Shown here: piece by piece, positions 33,591 through 42,127 of the stretch
How the letters are laid out: each line of letters starts with the position of its first letter
How positions within the stretch are numbered: position 1 is the stretch's first letter
From: Thermovibrio sp.
Lineage (GTDB): Bacteria > Aquificota > Aquificia > Desulfurobacteriales > Desulfurobacteriaceae
Length of the DNA stretch: 64,000 nt
Assembly (NCBI GenBank): GCA_015488335.1
Contig: WFNZ01000035.1
Span: 1 to 64,000, forward strand
Reading direction: 5' to 3'
Translations under genes and position numbers: made by a program
Notes under the pieces: generated by a model
What the model was told of the DNA's origin: nothing
Database searches by the model: none
The model's input: only the letters and a program-made list of their open reading frames with translations

Positions 33591-34742
33591 ATGGCAAAGC
33601 TTGAGATTAAGTATGGAAACCACGCCTGTGCAGAGGCTGCAATCCTTGCAGGCTGCAGGTTTTATGCAGGTTACCCGATTACACCATCTTCTGAGATCGC
33701 TGAGAGGATGGCGGAGCTCCTACCCCGCCACGGAGGAGCGTTCATCCAGATGGAGGACGAGATAGCCTCTATGGCTGCAGTTGTTGGAGCTTCTTTTGCC
33801 GGCGCAAAGGCTATGACAGCAACCTCTGGCCCCGGTTTCTCACTGAAACAGGAAAACCTCGGCTATGCGTTTATGGTTGAAGCTCCCTGTGTTGTAGTAA
33901 ACGTTCAGAGGGGCGGCCCGTCAACAGGTCTTCCAACCCAGATCGGCCAGCAGGAGATTATGCAGTCCCTCTGGGGAACCCACGGAGACAAGCTTATTCC
34001 CGTCTTCTACCCGGGAAACGTTCAGGAGATAATGGAAGAGACGATTAGGGCGTTCAACTGGGCAGAGAGACTGAGAACTCCCGTTGTTCTCCTCTTAGAC
34101 GAAGTCCTCGGCCACATGAGGGAAACCGTTGACATGGAGCAGTTCACACCTGATAAGGTTGAGATCTGGAACAGGAAGATGCCCGACGTTCCACCTGAAG
34201 AGTATCTTCCATACAAGCCCGGAGAGGACGACGTCCCTGCAATAGCTCCCTACGGGACACCGGGATACAGGGGACACGCAACAGGTCTTCACCACGACTA
34301 CACAGGCTTCCCAACAACAAACCCTGAGATGTGCGAAGAGCTGATTGAGAGGCTCATCAGGAAGGTTAAGAGAAATCAGCCTGAGATGGAGAAGAACGAG
34401 GAGTATAAGTTAGACGATGCCGAAGTGGCAATTGTGGCCTTTGGAACAACTGCAAGGGCTGCAAAGACTGCCGTTGACATGGCAAGGGAGAAGGGAATCA
34501 AGGCAGGCCTTTTAAGGGTTGTAACCATCTGGCCATCTCCGGAAGAGACACTCAACAAGCTGGCAAAACACGTTAACGCAATCTTAGTTCCAGAGCTCAA
34601 CATGGGTCAGTACGTCCTTGAGGTTGAGAGGTGCGCCAGGGGAGAAGCTCCCGTTTACAGGCTCAACAGGGCAAACGGTAAGGTTATCTACCCGTCTGAG
34701 ATCCTCTCAAAACTTGAGGAGATTGCAAAAGCAAGAGTTTAA
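33591..34742 (+). CDS. korA: 2-oxoglutarate:ferredoxin oxidoreductase, alpha subunit
   Basis: 383 residues from the ATG with GGGAGGAAAGT just upstream; a longer frame (from 33516) overlaps korD and is rejected. The loop YPITPSSEIAERM, the MEDEIASMAAVVGASFAGAKAMTATSGPGFSLKQEN region and NVQRGGPSTGLPTQIGQQE are the 2-oxoglutarate/2-oxoacid alpha-chain signatures. Adjacent sucCD makes 2-oxoglutarate the likely product in CO2 fixation (succinyl-CoA + CO2 + reduced ferredoxin). Confidence 0.94.
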   Translation: MAKLEIKYGNHACAEAAILAGCRFYAGYPITPSSEIAERMAELLPRHGGAFIQMEDEIASMAAVVGASFAGAKAMTATSGPGFSLKQENLGYAFMVEAPCVVVNVQRGGPSTGLPTQIGQQEIMQSLWGTHGDKLIPVFYPGNVQEIMEETIRAFNWAERLRTPVVLLLDEVLGHMRETVDMEQFTPDKVEIWNRKMPDVPPEEYLPYKPGEDDVPAIAPYGTPGYRGHATGLHHDYTGFPTTNPEMCEELIERLIRKVKRNQPEMEKNEEYKLDDAEVAIVAFGTTARAAKTAVDMAREKGIKAGLLRVVTIWPSPEETLNKLAKHVNAILVPELNMGQYVLEVERCARGEAPVYRLNRANGKVIYPSEILSKLEEIAKARV

Positions 34743-34753
34743 GGAGGTAAGTA

Positions 34754-35605
34754 ATGAACGTTCCCTTTGAGAAAGTTCTTGAGAAAAAGGAGTCTTACTT
34801 TAAATACTTAAGGCTTGACAAGCTCCCAACCATCTGGTGCCCTGGGTGTGGAATCGGTCAGGCACTTAAGGCAACCTGCATGGCCCTCTACGACCTTGGA
34901 ATTGATAATGACCAGGTTGCAATGGTTTCAGGTATCGGATGTTCTTCAAGGACTCCCGGTTACTTTGACGGATTTACTCTACACACAACCCACGGAAGGG
35001 CTTTAGCCTTTGCAACAGGCCTGAAACTATTTAAGCCTGAGCTCACAACGATTGTCTTCACAGGAGACGGAGACTGCTTTGCAATCGGCGGAAACCACTT
35101 CATCCACGCAGCCCGCAGGAACATTGACGTAACAGTTGTTATGATCAATAACTGGATATACGGAATGACCCACGGACAGGTTTCGCCGACAACTCCCCTT
35201 GGCTCACAGACAACAACAACTCCTGGCGGAAACTACGAGCCCAACTTTGACGTTGCAGAGCTTGCAAAGGCCGCTGGAGCAACCTACGTTGCAAGGGGAA
35301 CCGCCTACCACGTTACAGAGCTCAAGAAACTAATTCAAGACGGTATAAAGCACAAAGGGTTTTCATTCATTGAAGTTCTCTCTCCATGTACAATCATCTA
35401 CGGAAGGAAGAACAGGATGACCTTTGAAGAGATGTACATGTGGCTCAAGGAGAACACGATTCCCGTTAAAGCGTGGGAGAAACTTCCAGAGGAGAAAAGG
35501 GCTGGAAAGCTCCCAAGGGGTGTTCTCTACCACGACGACTCAAGGCCTGAGTATACAGAGGTTTACTGGAACAGGGTTAAGCAGCTTTCCGGAGGTGAAA
35601 AATGA
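34754..35605 (+). CDS. korB: 2-oxoglutarate:ferredoxin oxidoreductase, beta subunit
   Basis: 283 residues. WCPGCGIGQALKA near the N-terminus, SGIGCSSRTPGYF, and the ThDP motif GDGDCFAIGGNHFIHAARRN with the following MINNWIYGMTHGQVSPTTP identify the beta chain. The latter segment separates 2-oxoglutarate-type from pyruvate-type chains. AAGGAGGTAAGT precedes the ATG. The 3' end overlaps korC by 4 bases (ATGA). Confidence 0.95.
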   Translation: MNVPFEKVLEKKESYFKYLRLDKLPTIWCPGCGIGQALKATCMALYDLGIDNDQVAMVSGIGCSSRTPGYFDGFTLHTTHGRALAFATGLKLFKPELTTIVFTGDGDCFAIGGNHFIHAARRNIDVTVVMINNWIYGMTHGQVSPTTPLGSQTTTTPGGNYEPNFDVAELAKAAGATYVARGTAYHVTELKKLIQDGIKHKGFSFIEVLSPCTIIYGRKNRMTFEEMYMWLKENTIPVKAWEKLPEEKRAGKLPRGVLYHDDSRPEYTEVYWNRVKQLSGGEK

Positions 35606-36228
35606 GGTATGAGGTTAGGGTTATAGGTTCGGCCGGCCAGGGTTCAATTCTGGCCGCTGTTGTTCTTGCTACTGCTGCCGCCGAGGAAGGACTCTGGGCT
35701 ACCCAGACGGCAACTTACGGCGCTGCAATGAGGAGCGGAACATCACTTGGAGATGTAGTAATCTCTGATCAGCAGATAGACTTCCCTCAGGTAACTGAGC
35801 TTGACGCAGTAATCATCCAGTCTCAGGAAGCTTACGATGAGATGGTTAAGGGTAAGCCTGTAAGGTTAGACCCTGAGTGTGGAGAGAACACGGCAGACGT
35901 TCTTGTTAACGTTAAGCCGGGAGCTCTCGTAATAGTTGACGAAGACCTCGTTCAGTGCGACCTTGACTGCAACATGTACAGAGTTGTCTCCGCTCCCATT
36001 GCAAGAACTGCAGCTGAAGGCCTTGGAAGAAGGCAGGTTATGAACATAGTTGCCCTTGGAGTCTTCCAGGTTGCAACATCACTCCAGTTTGACGGAAAGC
36101 CCCTCATTTCTGAGGAGTCTTTCCTGAAGGCTATTGAGAAGAGCGTTCCAAAGCGCTTCATTGACCTCAACAAAACAGCTTTCCAGGAAGGCGTAAAGAT
36201 AGGAAAGGCTGCCCTCCAGAAGGCTTAA
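35602..36228 (+). CDS. korC: 2-oxoglutarate:ferredoxin oxidoreductase, gamma subunit
   Basis: 208 residues, slightly longer than usual. It begins EVRVIGSAGQGSILAAVVLATAAAEEG and has TATYGAAMRSGTSLGDVVIS, GALVIVDEDLV and the C-terminal RRQVMNIVALGVFQVATSL. Last gene of the sucCD-korDABC operon; a strong rho-independent terminator begins 6 bases after its stop codon. Confidence 0.94.
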   Translation: MRYEVRVIGSAGQGSILAAVVLATAAAEEGLWATQTATYGAAMRSGTSLGDVVISDQQIDFPQVTELDAVIIQSQEAYDEMVKGKPVRLDPECGENTADVLVNVKPGALVIVDEDLVQCDLDCNMYRVVSAPIARTAAEGLGRRQVMNIVALGVFQVATSLQFDGKPLISEESFLKAIEKSVPKRFIDLNKTAFQEGVKIGKAALQKA

Positions 36229-36234
36229 GTTCTT

Positions 36235-36260
36235 AAAGGGGGAGCTCCCTCCCCCTTTTC
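36235..36260 (+). terminator. Rho-independent terminator of the sucCD-korDABC operon
   Basis: A perfect 10-bp stem, AAAGGGGGAG with CTCCCCCTTT, closes a CTCC loop and runs into TTTT-C. The loop-side sequence embeds a GGAGCTCC palindrome, one of the few non-coding copies of the iterated motif. Confidence 0.85.
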
Positions 36261-36302
36261 AATTTCCCCTCTATCAAAATCAGAACTTTCCAACAACCAT
36301 TC

Positions 36303-36308
36303 TATAAT
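36303..36308 (+). promoter_or_regulatory. -10 element of the thioesterase gene
   Basis: A perfect TATAAT lies 28 bases before the TTG start, leaving room for the AGGAG site at 36323-36328. The sequence 17 bases upstream (TCAGAA) is not a convincing -35. It restarts transcription after the preceding terminator. Confidence 0.45.
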
Positions 36309-36336
36309 TCTTTAAAACCCAACAGGAGAAAAAGCC

Positions 36337-36750
36337 TTGAAACCGGAAGATATTGCAAGGTTTATGGAGGAAAACGACCGAGTTGCAAAAACTTTCGGAA
36401 TGAAAGTTAAAGAGGTAAGAGAAGGGTATGCTCTTGTGGAGCTCTCCGTAAACGACTCAATGCTCAACGCAGCTGGAGTGTGCCAGGGTGGAGTAATTTT
36501 TTCACTCGCCGATTTTGCCTTTGCAGTTGCCTCTAACAGCTACGGAAACGTAGCCCTTGCAACATCAGCAAACATCAACTTCACAAAACCAGCTCTAAAA
36601 GGGGAAAAGCTCACAGCAGAAGCAAGAGAGGTTAACAGAAGCAGGAGGATCGGCGTTTACGAGGTTCAAGTAAAGAAAGGGGATGGAACAACAGTAGCCC
36701 TCTTTGTTGGCCAGGCTTACTTCACAGATAAGCCCATTTGTAATTCCTAA
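36337..36750 (+). CDS. Hotdog-fold thioesterase (PaaI/DUF4442 type)
   Basis: 137 residues from a TTG with CAGGAG 9 bases upstream. The PaaI-type pattern is visible: VAKTFGMKVKEVREGYALVELSV, then NAAGVCQGGVIFSLADFAFAVASNS (the HGG-type helix, here Gln-Gly-Gly in place of His-Gly-Gly) and NINFTKPALKGEKLTAEAREV. Such enzymes hydrolyse acyl- or aryl-CoA thioesters. Replacement of the usual His is unusual, though related enzymes tolerate it. It stands between the kor terminator and the OmpA-family gene. Confidence 0.82.
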   Translation: MKPEDIARFMEENDRVAKTFGMKVKEVREGYALVELSVNDSMLNAAGVCQGGVIFSLADFAFAVASNSYGNVALATSANINFTKPALKGEKLTAEAREVNRSRRIGVYEVQVKKGDGTTVALFVGQAYFTDKPICNS

Positions 36751-36795
36751 GAAGAACCAATAAGCTAAAAATTGAACCGCATGGAGGGGGAAACT

Positions 36796-39228
36796 GTGTT
36801 TTCAAAACTTTTAATCCCGATTATAGCCGTTTTAGTTCCCTGTTCTGCTTTCAGCTTCAGTATTGGAGACTTTGGAGAGGCAGTAAAACAGATCAAAAAG
36901 GTTCAGGAGCAGGCAAAAGAGATTGAGAGGGCTGTAAAGGAGAGGCCAATCTCTGGTGAAATTGTTATTGATGATGTTTCAAAGCCGTGGTTTTTCAAGA
37001 TGGAGTGGTTTGACGCTGCGGCCTGCTCAAGGATCTACTACCAGGTAAACGGTGGAAAACCGATATTCTTAGTTGAGTTTGTAGGGCCAAGGCCGCCTGT
37101 GGGAGCTCCCATTCCCATTGAAGGATTAAAGAAGGGAGACAGAGTTCGGTTCCTCGTCAAAACCCACTGGGACGGCAGATGGATGGGACCGGTTTCTTCT
37201 CAGGATCCCCGCTTCTTCAAAGCTTTTAAAAAAGGAAAACATCTCTACTACTTCCAGTTTGAGGACGCAGCAGCAGCCGACAGGGCCTACAACGACGGAG
37301 CCTTTACTTTCTACCAGGAAGGAGAAGGCCCAACTCCTAACAAAAACTTAAGAATTCTGAGCTACGAGGCTTTCAGACAGGGTAGCGGGTTTCTCCTTAC
37401 CGGAAAGGTGAAGGTAAATACTCCCGGATACGTTAAATCGGAGATAGAGATAAGGGACAACCACTGGAATGTTGAAAGGTTAATAGAGAACGGCTTTAAG
37501 GCCGAAAAACCAGGAACATATGCATTTAAAAGACTCGTTCAGCTCTCACCCGCTCCTTTCCATACCTCTTTCTGGAGAGTCTCTCTGAACGGAGAGGCAG
37601 ACTCAAGGATTAGAGGACTGGGAGACTGCACTCCCCTTGCCAGAGAAGGAGAAATCCCTCAGGCTGAAAGGAAGCTCCTCATCTACTACCCCTTTGACGA
37701 CTGCACGGCTAAAGACGCCTCCGGAAACGGATACGACGGAACGGTTGTGGGAGCTCCCCCCTGCGTAGGCGGAGTCAAGGGAAAAGCCCTCTACTTTAAC
37801 GCTTCTGACAGAGACAACGGCTGCGGTAAGGCAGGTGGAGACTACATAGCAGTTCCCAAAATCGGAAGGGTCTGGAGCAGAGGAATTACAATCTGTAGCT
37901 GGGTAAAGTTTGAAGACAACCGCTGGTATGAAAAGATAGTAGACCTTGGAAAAACAATTGGAGAAAAAGGCGGATACAACATTGTTTTCGGGCGGCTGGA
38001 AAACTCAAACAGAATAGACCTTGAAAGCTGGGTAAACAGCAACGGGGAACATAACAGAACTGCCGGAAGGCTCACATACCCCGGAATCGTCAACGGAAAG
38101 TGGCAGTTTTACTGTGCAACTATAGACAACCGAACAGGGAAGATGAGAATCTACATAAACGGCCAGCTTAAAGCAGAAAAGATCGGCAATTCTGTAGCAA
38201 ATGTAGAAAGGGAAAGCAACTTTATAGGTCACTCCAACTGGTGTTTCAACGACCCCGACTTTAAGGGAGCCATTGATGAACTGAGGATCTACAACTACTC
38301 CTTACCGCCTGAAAAGATAAAAGAGATTTACAGGAAAGAGGCTCCAGGGAATACTCCTGAAGGGAGCTCCTTTGGCTCGGCGAAGGAAAACCCGTTTGTA
38401 TTTGAGGGAACCATATACGCCATACCGCCGGGAACAGATAGGCTTCCAAACTTCTCAAAACTTAAGCCCATAGGAAGGATATACTCAGCCGTTCTGAACA
38501 TCACTCCGAGAGACTTCAGCACCGGGTTCCCCGGGGTTTCAAACCGGTTTGAGTGGTTCGCAATAGACTACAGGGGCAAAATCTTTATCCCCGAAACCAG
38601 AACCTACACGTTCTCTCTCCTCAGCGACGACGGGGCAAAGCTGATAATTGACGGGAAAACTGTTATAGACAACGACGGAATCCACCCGCCAACAAAGAAA
38701 ACCGGAAGCGTAAAGCTTACAAAAGGCTTTCATACAGTTGAAGTTCAATACTTCCAGGGGCCAAGGTATCAGGTAGCTCTGGTTCTCTCACTTGTAAAGA
38801 ACGGAAGGGAAGTTCCCTTTGACATAAGGGAGTTTGCCCCTGCAAAGATAGAAGAATCTCAGTATGAAACGAAGATAACGATGGGCTCAGGAATTCTCTT
38901 TGACTTCAACAGCTACCAGCTGAAGCCTGAGGCTATGAAGCTCCTTGACACTGTATATGGCTTGCTGTCTGGTATGGAATACAGGAAAGTGGTTGTAGAA
39001 GGACACACAGACAACGTGGGTTCTGAAAAGTACAACCTGAAGCTCTCTAAAGAGAGGGCACAGTCTGTTGCAAACTACCTGATAGCCAAAGGGATACCGA
39101 AGGAAAAGATAACGGTCATCGGATACGGTGAGACGAAACCCCTCTACCCTAACGACACGCCGGAACACAGGGCTAAAAACAGGCGGGTTGAGATTAAGGT
39201 TTTGAAGAAGTGCGATAGGGAAAAGTAG
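36796..39228 (+). CDS. Exported LamG-PA14-OmpA multidomain envelope protein
   Basis: 810 residues from a GTG with GGAGGGGG 5 bases upstream. The order is: signal peptide (FSKLLIPIIAVLVPCSAFS); a predicted helix (about 30-52); an unrecognised beta domain (about 53-275, containing two similar halves around DDVSKPWFFKMEWFD); a LamG/concanavalin-like domain (about 285-500, LIYYPFDDCTAKDASGNGYDG); a PA14-like domain (about 520-680, FSLLSDDGAKLIIDGKTVIDN); and a C-terminal OmpA peptidoglycan-binding domain (about 700-805, VEGHTDNVGSEKYNLKLSKERAQ). LamG and PA14 usually bind carbohydrate, so it may link surface glycans to the cell wall (inference). Confidence 0.85.
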   Translation: MFSKLLIPIIAVLVPCSAFSFSIGDFGEAVKQIKKVQEQAKEIERAVKERPISGEIVIDDVSKPWFFKMEWFDAAACSRIYYQVNGGKPIFLVEFVGPRPPVGAPIPIEGLKKGDRVRFLVKTHWDGRWMGPVSSQDPRFFKAFKKGKHLYYFQFEDAAAADRAYNDGAFTFYQEGEGPTPNKNLRILSYEAFRQGSGFLLTGKVKVNTPGYVKSEIEIRDNHWNVERLIENGFKAEKPGTYAFKRLVQLSPAPFHTSFWRVSLNGEADSRIRGLGDCTPLAREGEIPQAERKLLIYYPFDDCTAKDASGNGYDGTVVGAPPCVGGVKGKALYFNASDRDNGCGKAGGDYIAVPKIGRVWSRGITICSWVKFEDNRWYEKIVDLGKTIGEKGGYNIVFGRLENSNRIDLESWVNSNGEHNRTAGRLTYPGIVNGKWQFYCATIDNRTGKMRIYINGQLKAEKIGNSVANVERESNFIGHSNWCFNDPDFKGAIDELRIYNYSLPPEKIKEIYRKEAPGNTPEGSSFGSAKENPFVFEGTIYAIPPGTDRLPNFSKLKPIGRIYSAVLNITPRDFSTGFPGVSNRFEWFAIDYRGKIFIPETRTYTFSLLSDDGAKLIIDGKTVIDNDGIHPPTKKTGSVKLTKGFHTVEVQYFQGPRYQVALVLSLVKNGREVPFDIREFAPAKIEESQYETKITMGSGILFDFNSYQLKPEAMKLLDTVYGLLSGMEYRKVVVEGHTDNVGSEKYNLKLSKERAQSVANYLIAKGIPKEKITVIGYGETKPLYPNDTPEHRAKNRRVEIKVLKKCDREK

Positions 39229-39464
39229 TGGAGCTCCGGGGCGTAGTTGAGATTACCCCCGGAGCCGTTTACTTGGTTATTAACCCGGAGTGCAAGTGCC
39301 GAAGGAGCTACAGGGTTTTTCCTGAAAGCGTCGCCAGAGAACTTCTGAAGGAGGCAGGCAGGAGGAGGGGAGCTCTCCTCAAAATCAAAGTTCTGGGCTG
39401 GCTCAAGAGAACTTCCCCCTGGAGCGGTTATATTTACGTTAAACAGTGGCAGGAGGAAAAGTGA
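39228..39464 (+). CDS. Small protein of unknown function
   Basis: 78 residues, highly basic, starting at a GTG that overlaps the previous stop by one base. It contains a single CKCRRSYRV cluster and a Trp-rich C-terminal end (SPWSGYIYVKQW). I recognise no family. Its coding character (codon choice like the neighbours) and its tight packing between the OmpA-family gene and bioA support it as real. Its own stop overlaps the bioA ATG. Confidence 0.55.
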   Translation: MELRGVVEITPGAVYLVINPECKCRRSYRVFPESVARELLKEAGRRRGALLKIKVLGWLKRTSPWSGYIYVKQWQEEK

Positions 39465-40816
39465 TGGTCAGCCCAAAGCAGCTGAAAGAGTGGGACAAAG
39501 AGTTTGTCTGGCACCCCTTTACCCAGATGGCCGAGTACGTAAAGCACGAGCCTATTGTTATTGAAAGGGGTGAGGGGTGCTGGCTTATTGATACAGAAGG
39601 GAGAAGGTACTTAGACGCCGTCGGCTCAATCTGGTGCAACGTCCACGGCCACAACGTTAAGGAGCTTAACGAGGCACTCTGTGAGCAGGCGGGAAAGATT
39701 GCCCACTCAACACTCTTAGGCCTTGCAAACGTTCCGTCAATTCTCCTTGCAAAGAAGTTAGTTGAGACAACCCCCGAAGGTCTAAACCACGTCTTCTACT
39801 CAGACGACGGCTCAACGGCAATGGAAGTTGCCCTGAAGATGGCCTACCAGTATTGGCAGCTAAAGGGAGAGAAGAAGAGGACGAAGTTTATAAAGCTTGA
39901 GGAGGCCTACCACGGAGACACGATAGGTTCTGTAAGCATCGGCGGAATAGACCTCTTCCACTCAATGTTCAGGGAGCTCATGTTCCAGACCTACAAAATC
40001 CCTGCTCCACACCCCTACAGGTTCCCCGGAACCCCTGAGGAATGCAAAAACTACTCATTAAAAAAATTAGAAGAAGTTTTAAGAGAGCACGGGGACGAGA
40101 TTGCAGCAGTTGTTATGGAGCCACTGGTTCAGGCTGCCGCAGGAATTATCGTCCACCCTGAAGGTTTTTTGAAGGGAGTGAGGGAGCTCTGCGACAGGTA
40201 TGGCGTTCTCCTCATCTTAGACGAGGTTGCAACAGGATTTGGAAAAACCGGAAAGATGTTCGCCTGTGAGTGGGAAGGTGTTGTCCCAGATATTATGGCA
40301 ATCTCCAAGGGGTTAACCGCAGGCTACATGCCCTTAGCAGTTACAATGGCAACAGATGAGGTTTACAGAGCTTTCTGGGGAGGAGACTACGGAAGCGGAA
40401 AGACCTTCTTCCACGGCCACACGTTTACAGGAAATCAGCTTGGCTGTGCAGTAGCCCTCAGGAACATTGAGCTCTTTGAGAAAAAGGGGTGGCCTGAAGG
40501 ACTAAAGGAGAAGATTGACTATCTCCACAGGAAGTTAAAGGAGGAACTCTCCCCCCTCAAACACGTTGGAGATATAAGAGGAAAAGGATTTATGGTTGGA
40601 GTTGAGCTGGTTAAAGATAAAGAGACGAAAGAGGGGTTCAGCTGGAAGGACGACGTTGGTAGGAGGGTTTCAAGGAGAATAATTGAGAAGGGGGTCTTCA
40701 CAAGGCCTTTAGGACCGGTTCTTGTCATAATGCCGCCCCTTGCGATAAGCGAAGAGGAGATTGACTTTATGGTTGAAACTTACAGAGATGCTATAGTTGA
40801 GGTTTTAGGAAATTGA
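39464..40816 (+). CDS. bioA: Adenosylmethionine-8-amino-7-oxononanoate aminotransferase
   Basis: 450 residues. It begins FVWHPFTQMAEY, the BioA hallmark, with the PLP-site segments YSDDGSTAMEVALKMA, EAYHGDTIGSVSIGG, LILDEVATGFGKTGKMFA and SKGLTAGYMPLAVT (Schiff-base Lys in the last). It transfers an amino group from S-adenosylmethionine in biotin synthesis. GGAGGAAAAG precedes the ATG, and a GTG one codon upstream is possible. bioB is at 14-15 kb; bioF and bioD are not in the window. Confidence 0.96.
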   Translation: MVSPKQLKEWDKEFVWHPFTQMAEYVKHEPIVIERGEGCWLIDTEGRRYLDAVGSIWCNVHGHNVKELNEALCEQAGKIAHSTLLGLANVPSILLAKKLVETTPEGLNHVFYSDDGSTAMEVALKMAYQYWQLKGEKKRTKFIKLEEAYHGDTIGSVSIGGIDLFHSMFRELMFQTYKIPAPHPYRFPGTPEECKNYSLKKLEEVLREHGDEIAAVVMEPLVQAAAGIIVHPEGFLKGVRELCDRYGVLLILDEVATGFGKTGKMFACEWEGVVPDIMAISKGLTAGYMPLAVTMATDEVYRAFWGGDYGSGKTFFHGHTFTGNQLGCAVALRNIELFEKKGWPEGLKEKIDYLHRKLKEELSPLKHVGDIRGKGFMVGVELVKDKETKEGFSWKDDVGRRVSRRIIEKGVFTRPLGPVLVIMPPLAISEEEIDFMVETYRDAIVEVLGN

Positions 40817-41169
40817 GCCCCGACATCTTCCTGTCGAAGCTCTGGGGGTGGCTCCTTACACTTGTCTGTGGAGCTTACATTTTAAGGCCATCAATCTGCA
40901 AGAAGGTTCTTAAAATGATGGAGGATGAGAAGTTTGTCATAGTAACGGCCTGGTTCTCTCTGATTTTAGGGGTTGGAACGGCGGTGGGGAGCTCCACCGC
41001 CCCACTTAAAGCTTTAGGCATTACTTTTACGCTGAACGGCCTTTTAAGGCTCTCTTTCCCCGATAAACTGGCTCCTGTAAGTCAACTCTTTAGGGAGAAA
41101 ACGTTTATTCCACTGGGAATATCACTGTTAGGATTTATCACGGGGATTTACTTCATTCTAAACCCTTAG
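40813..41169 (+). CDS. Four-helix small membrane protein of unknown function
   Basis: 118 residues from a TTG that overlaps the bioA stop. Four hydrophobic segments (about 10-25, 40-58, 63-75 and 96-115) are joined by short basic loops, so it is an inner-membrane protein. I recognise no family. Its end overlaps the opposing Usp gene by 17 bases. Its packing behind bioA suggests co-transcription but gives no functional hint. Confidence 0.55.
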   Translation: MSPDIFLSKLWGWLLTLVCGAYILRPSICKKVLKMMEDEKFVIVTAWFSLILGVGTAVGSSTAPLKALGITFTLNGLLRLSFPDKLAPVSQLFREKTFIPLGISLLGFITGIYFILNP

Positions 41170-41647
41170 CCCCATCTTCTTCAGGAGACTTAACTATCAG
41201 TATTGGAGAGTTAACGGCTTTAATTATGTCAAGAACCTTCCCAACCCGGAAAAAGGAGAGGGATTCCTCAGTTATACCAAGGGCAACAAGCTTAATTCCA
41301 TACTCTTTAGCGTAGTAGGATATGGTCTCATCAAGCTCTCCAGGAATGAGAACAACACGGGTCTTAATTCCATTCTCTTCAAACTCCTCTGCAATTTTCT
41401 TCATCTTCCTAAATATCCTTATAAGGCCATCAACGTAGCCGTCGTCAATTGCCCCCCTTAAAGCCTCTATCTTGTCCTCCGAGTCGTACTCCTCTTTTGC
41501 AACAAACCCCCACTCAGAGGGAAGAAGAACGTAGAGCATGTGAACTTCTTTGCACTCCGCCTCTTTTAGCTTCAGTATATAAGGCTTAACTCCAAGACTC
41601 GCCTTTCTCATATCAAAGGGGTAGAGAACTTTCTCAAAGAGCATCAC
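41153..41647 (-). CDS. Universal stress protein (UspA family), copy 2
   Basis: 164 residues. It begins MMLFEKVLYPFDMRKASLGVKPYILKL, has IKLVALGITEE in place of the usual G-x-x-G nucleotide-binding motif, and ends SPILIVKSPEED. The missing G-(2x)-G-(9x)-G-S/T motif suggests it does not bind ATP. It overlaps its upstream paralogue by 4 bases (ATGA), so the pair came from a tandem duplication that has diverged. Confidence 0.82.
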   Translation of the reverse strand: MMLFEKVLYPFDMRKASLGVKPYILKLKEAECKEVHMLYVLLPSEWGFVAKEEYDSEDKIEALRGAIDDGYVDGLIRIFRKMKKIAEEFEENGIKTRVVLIPGELDETISYYAKEYGIKLVALGITEESLSFFRVGKVLDIIKAVNSPILIVKSPEEDGAKGLE

Positions 41648-42117
41648 TCCTCCTCCCTTTTCTTAACTATTAGAACAGGACACTCTGCATTCCTTATCAC
41701 ATCCGTTGAAACGCTACCCAAAAGAATTTCTGTTAACAGACCTTTTCCATGAGCTCCCATAACGATAAGTTTTACCTTCTCCTGCTTTGCTACTTCAACG
41801 ATCTGTTTGGGAATATTCCCGTATTTTAGGTAGAGTTTTACGCTTAATCCCCCGCCTTCAAGTATTTTCTTGACAGCCTCAAGCCTCTCAATCAGCGAAG
41901 TTACATACTCCTGGTCTACTTCTGGAAGTATTTTGTAGAGCTCCTTTTCGTTTAAAAGGTCTGCTCCCTCGGGGAGCTCTATTGAGAGGTCATCAACAAC
42001 GTGAACTACAACAACCTCCTTCTCTCCCGCTTCCTTCAGTTTCTTTACGTAGTCTAAAGCAACCTCTGCAAGGGGTGAGAAATCTGTTGAGTAAAGGGTC
42101 TTCTCAAAAAGGGGCAT
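41644..42117 (-). CDS. Universal stress protein (UspA family), copy 1
   Basis: 157 residues. It begins MPLFEKTLYSTDFSPLAEVALDYVKKL and contains the intact ATP-binding motif VMGAHGKGLLTEILLGSVSTDVIRNAECPVLIVK. It belongs to the Usp fold that responds to starvation and stress. It lies 10 bases after the PP-loop enzyme gene and is coupled to the second Usp. Confidence 0.93.
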   Translation of the reverse strand: MPLFEKTLYSTDFSPLAEVALDYVKKLKEAGEKEVVVVHVVDDLSIELPEGADLLNEKELYKILPEVDQEYVTSLIERLEAVKKILEGGGLSVKLYLKYGNIPKQIVEVAKQEKVKLIVMGAHGKGLLTEILLGSVSTDVIRNAECPVLIVKKREEE

Positions 42118-42127
42118 CTCTCCCTCC

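Noticed and set aside
41153-41647. Usp copy 2 as a pseudogene
   Set aside because: It lacks the ATP motif, but the frame is intact and coupled to copy 1; non-ATP-binding Usp proteins are known.
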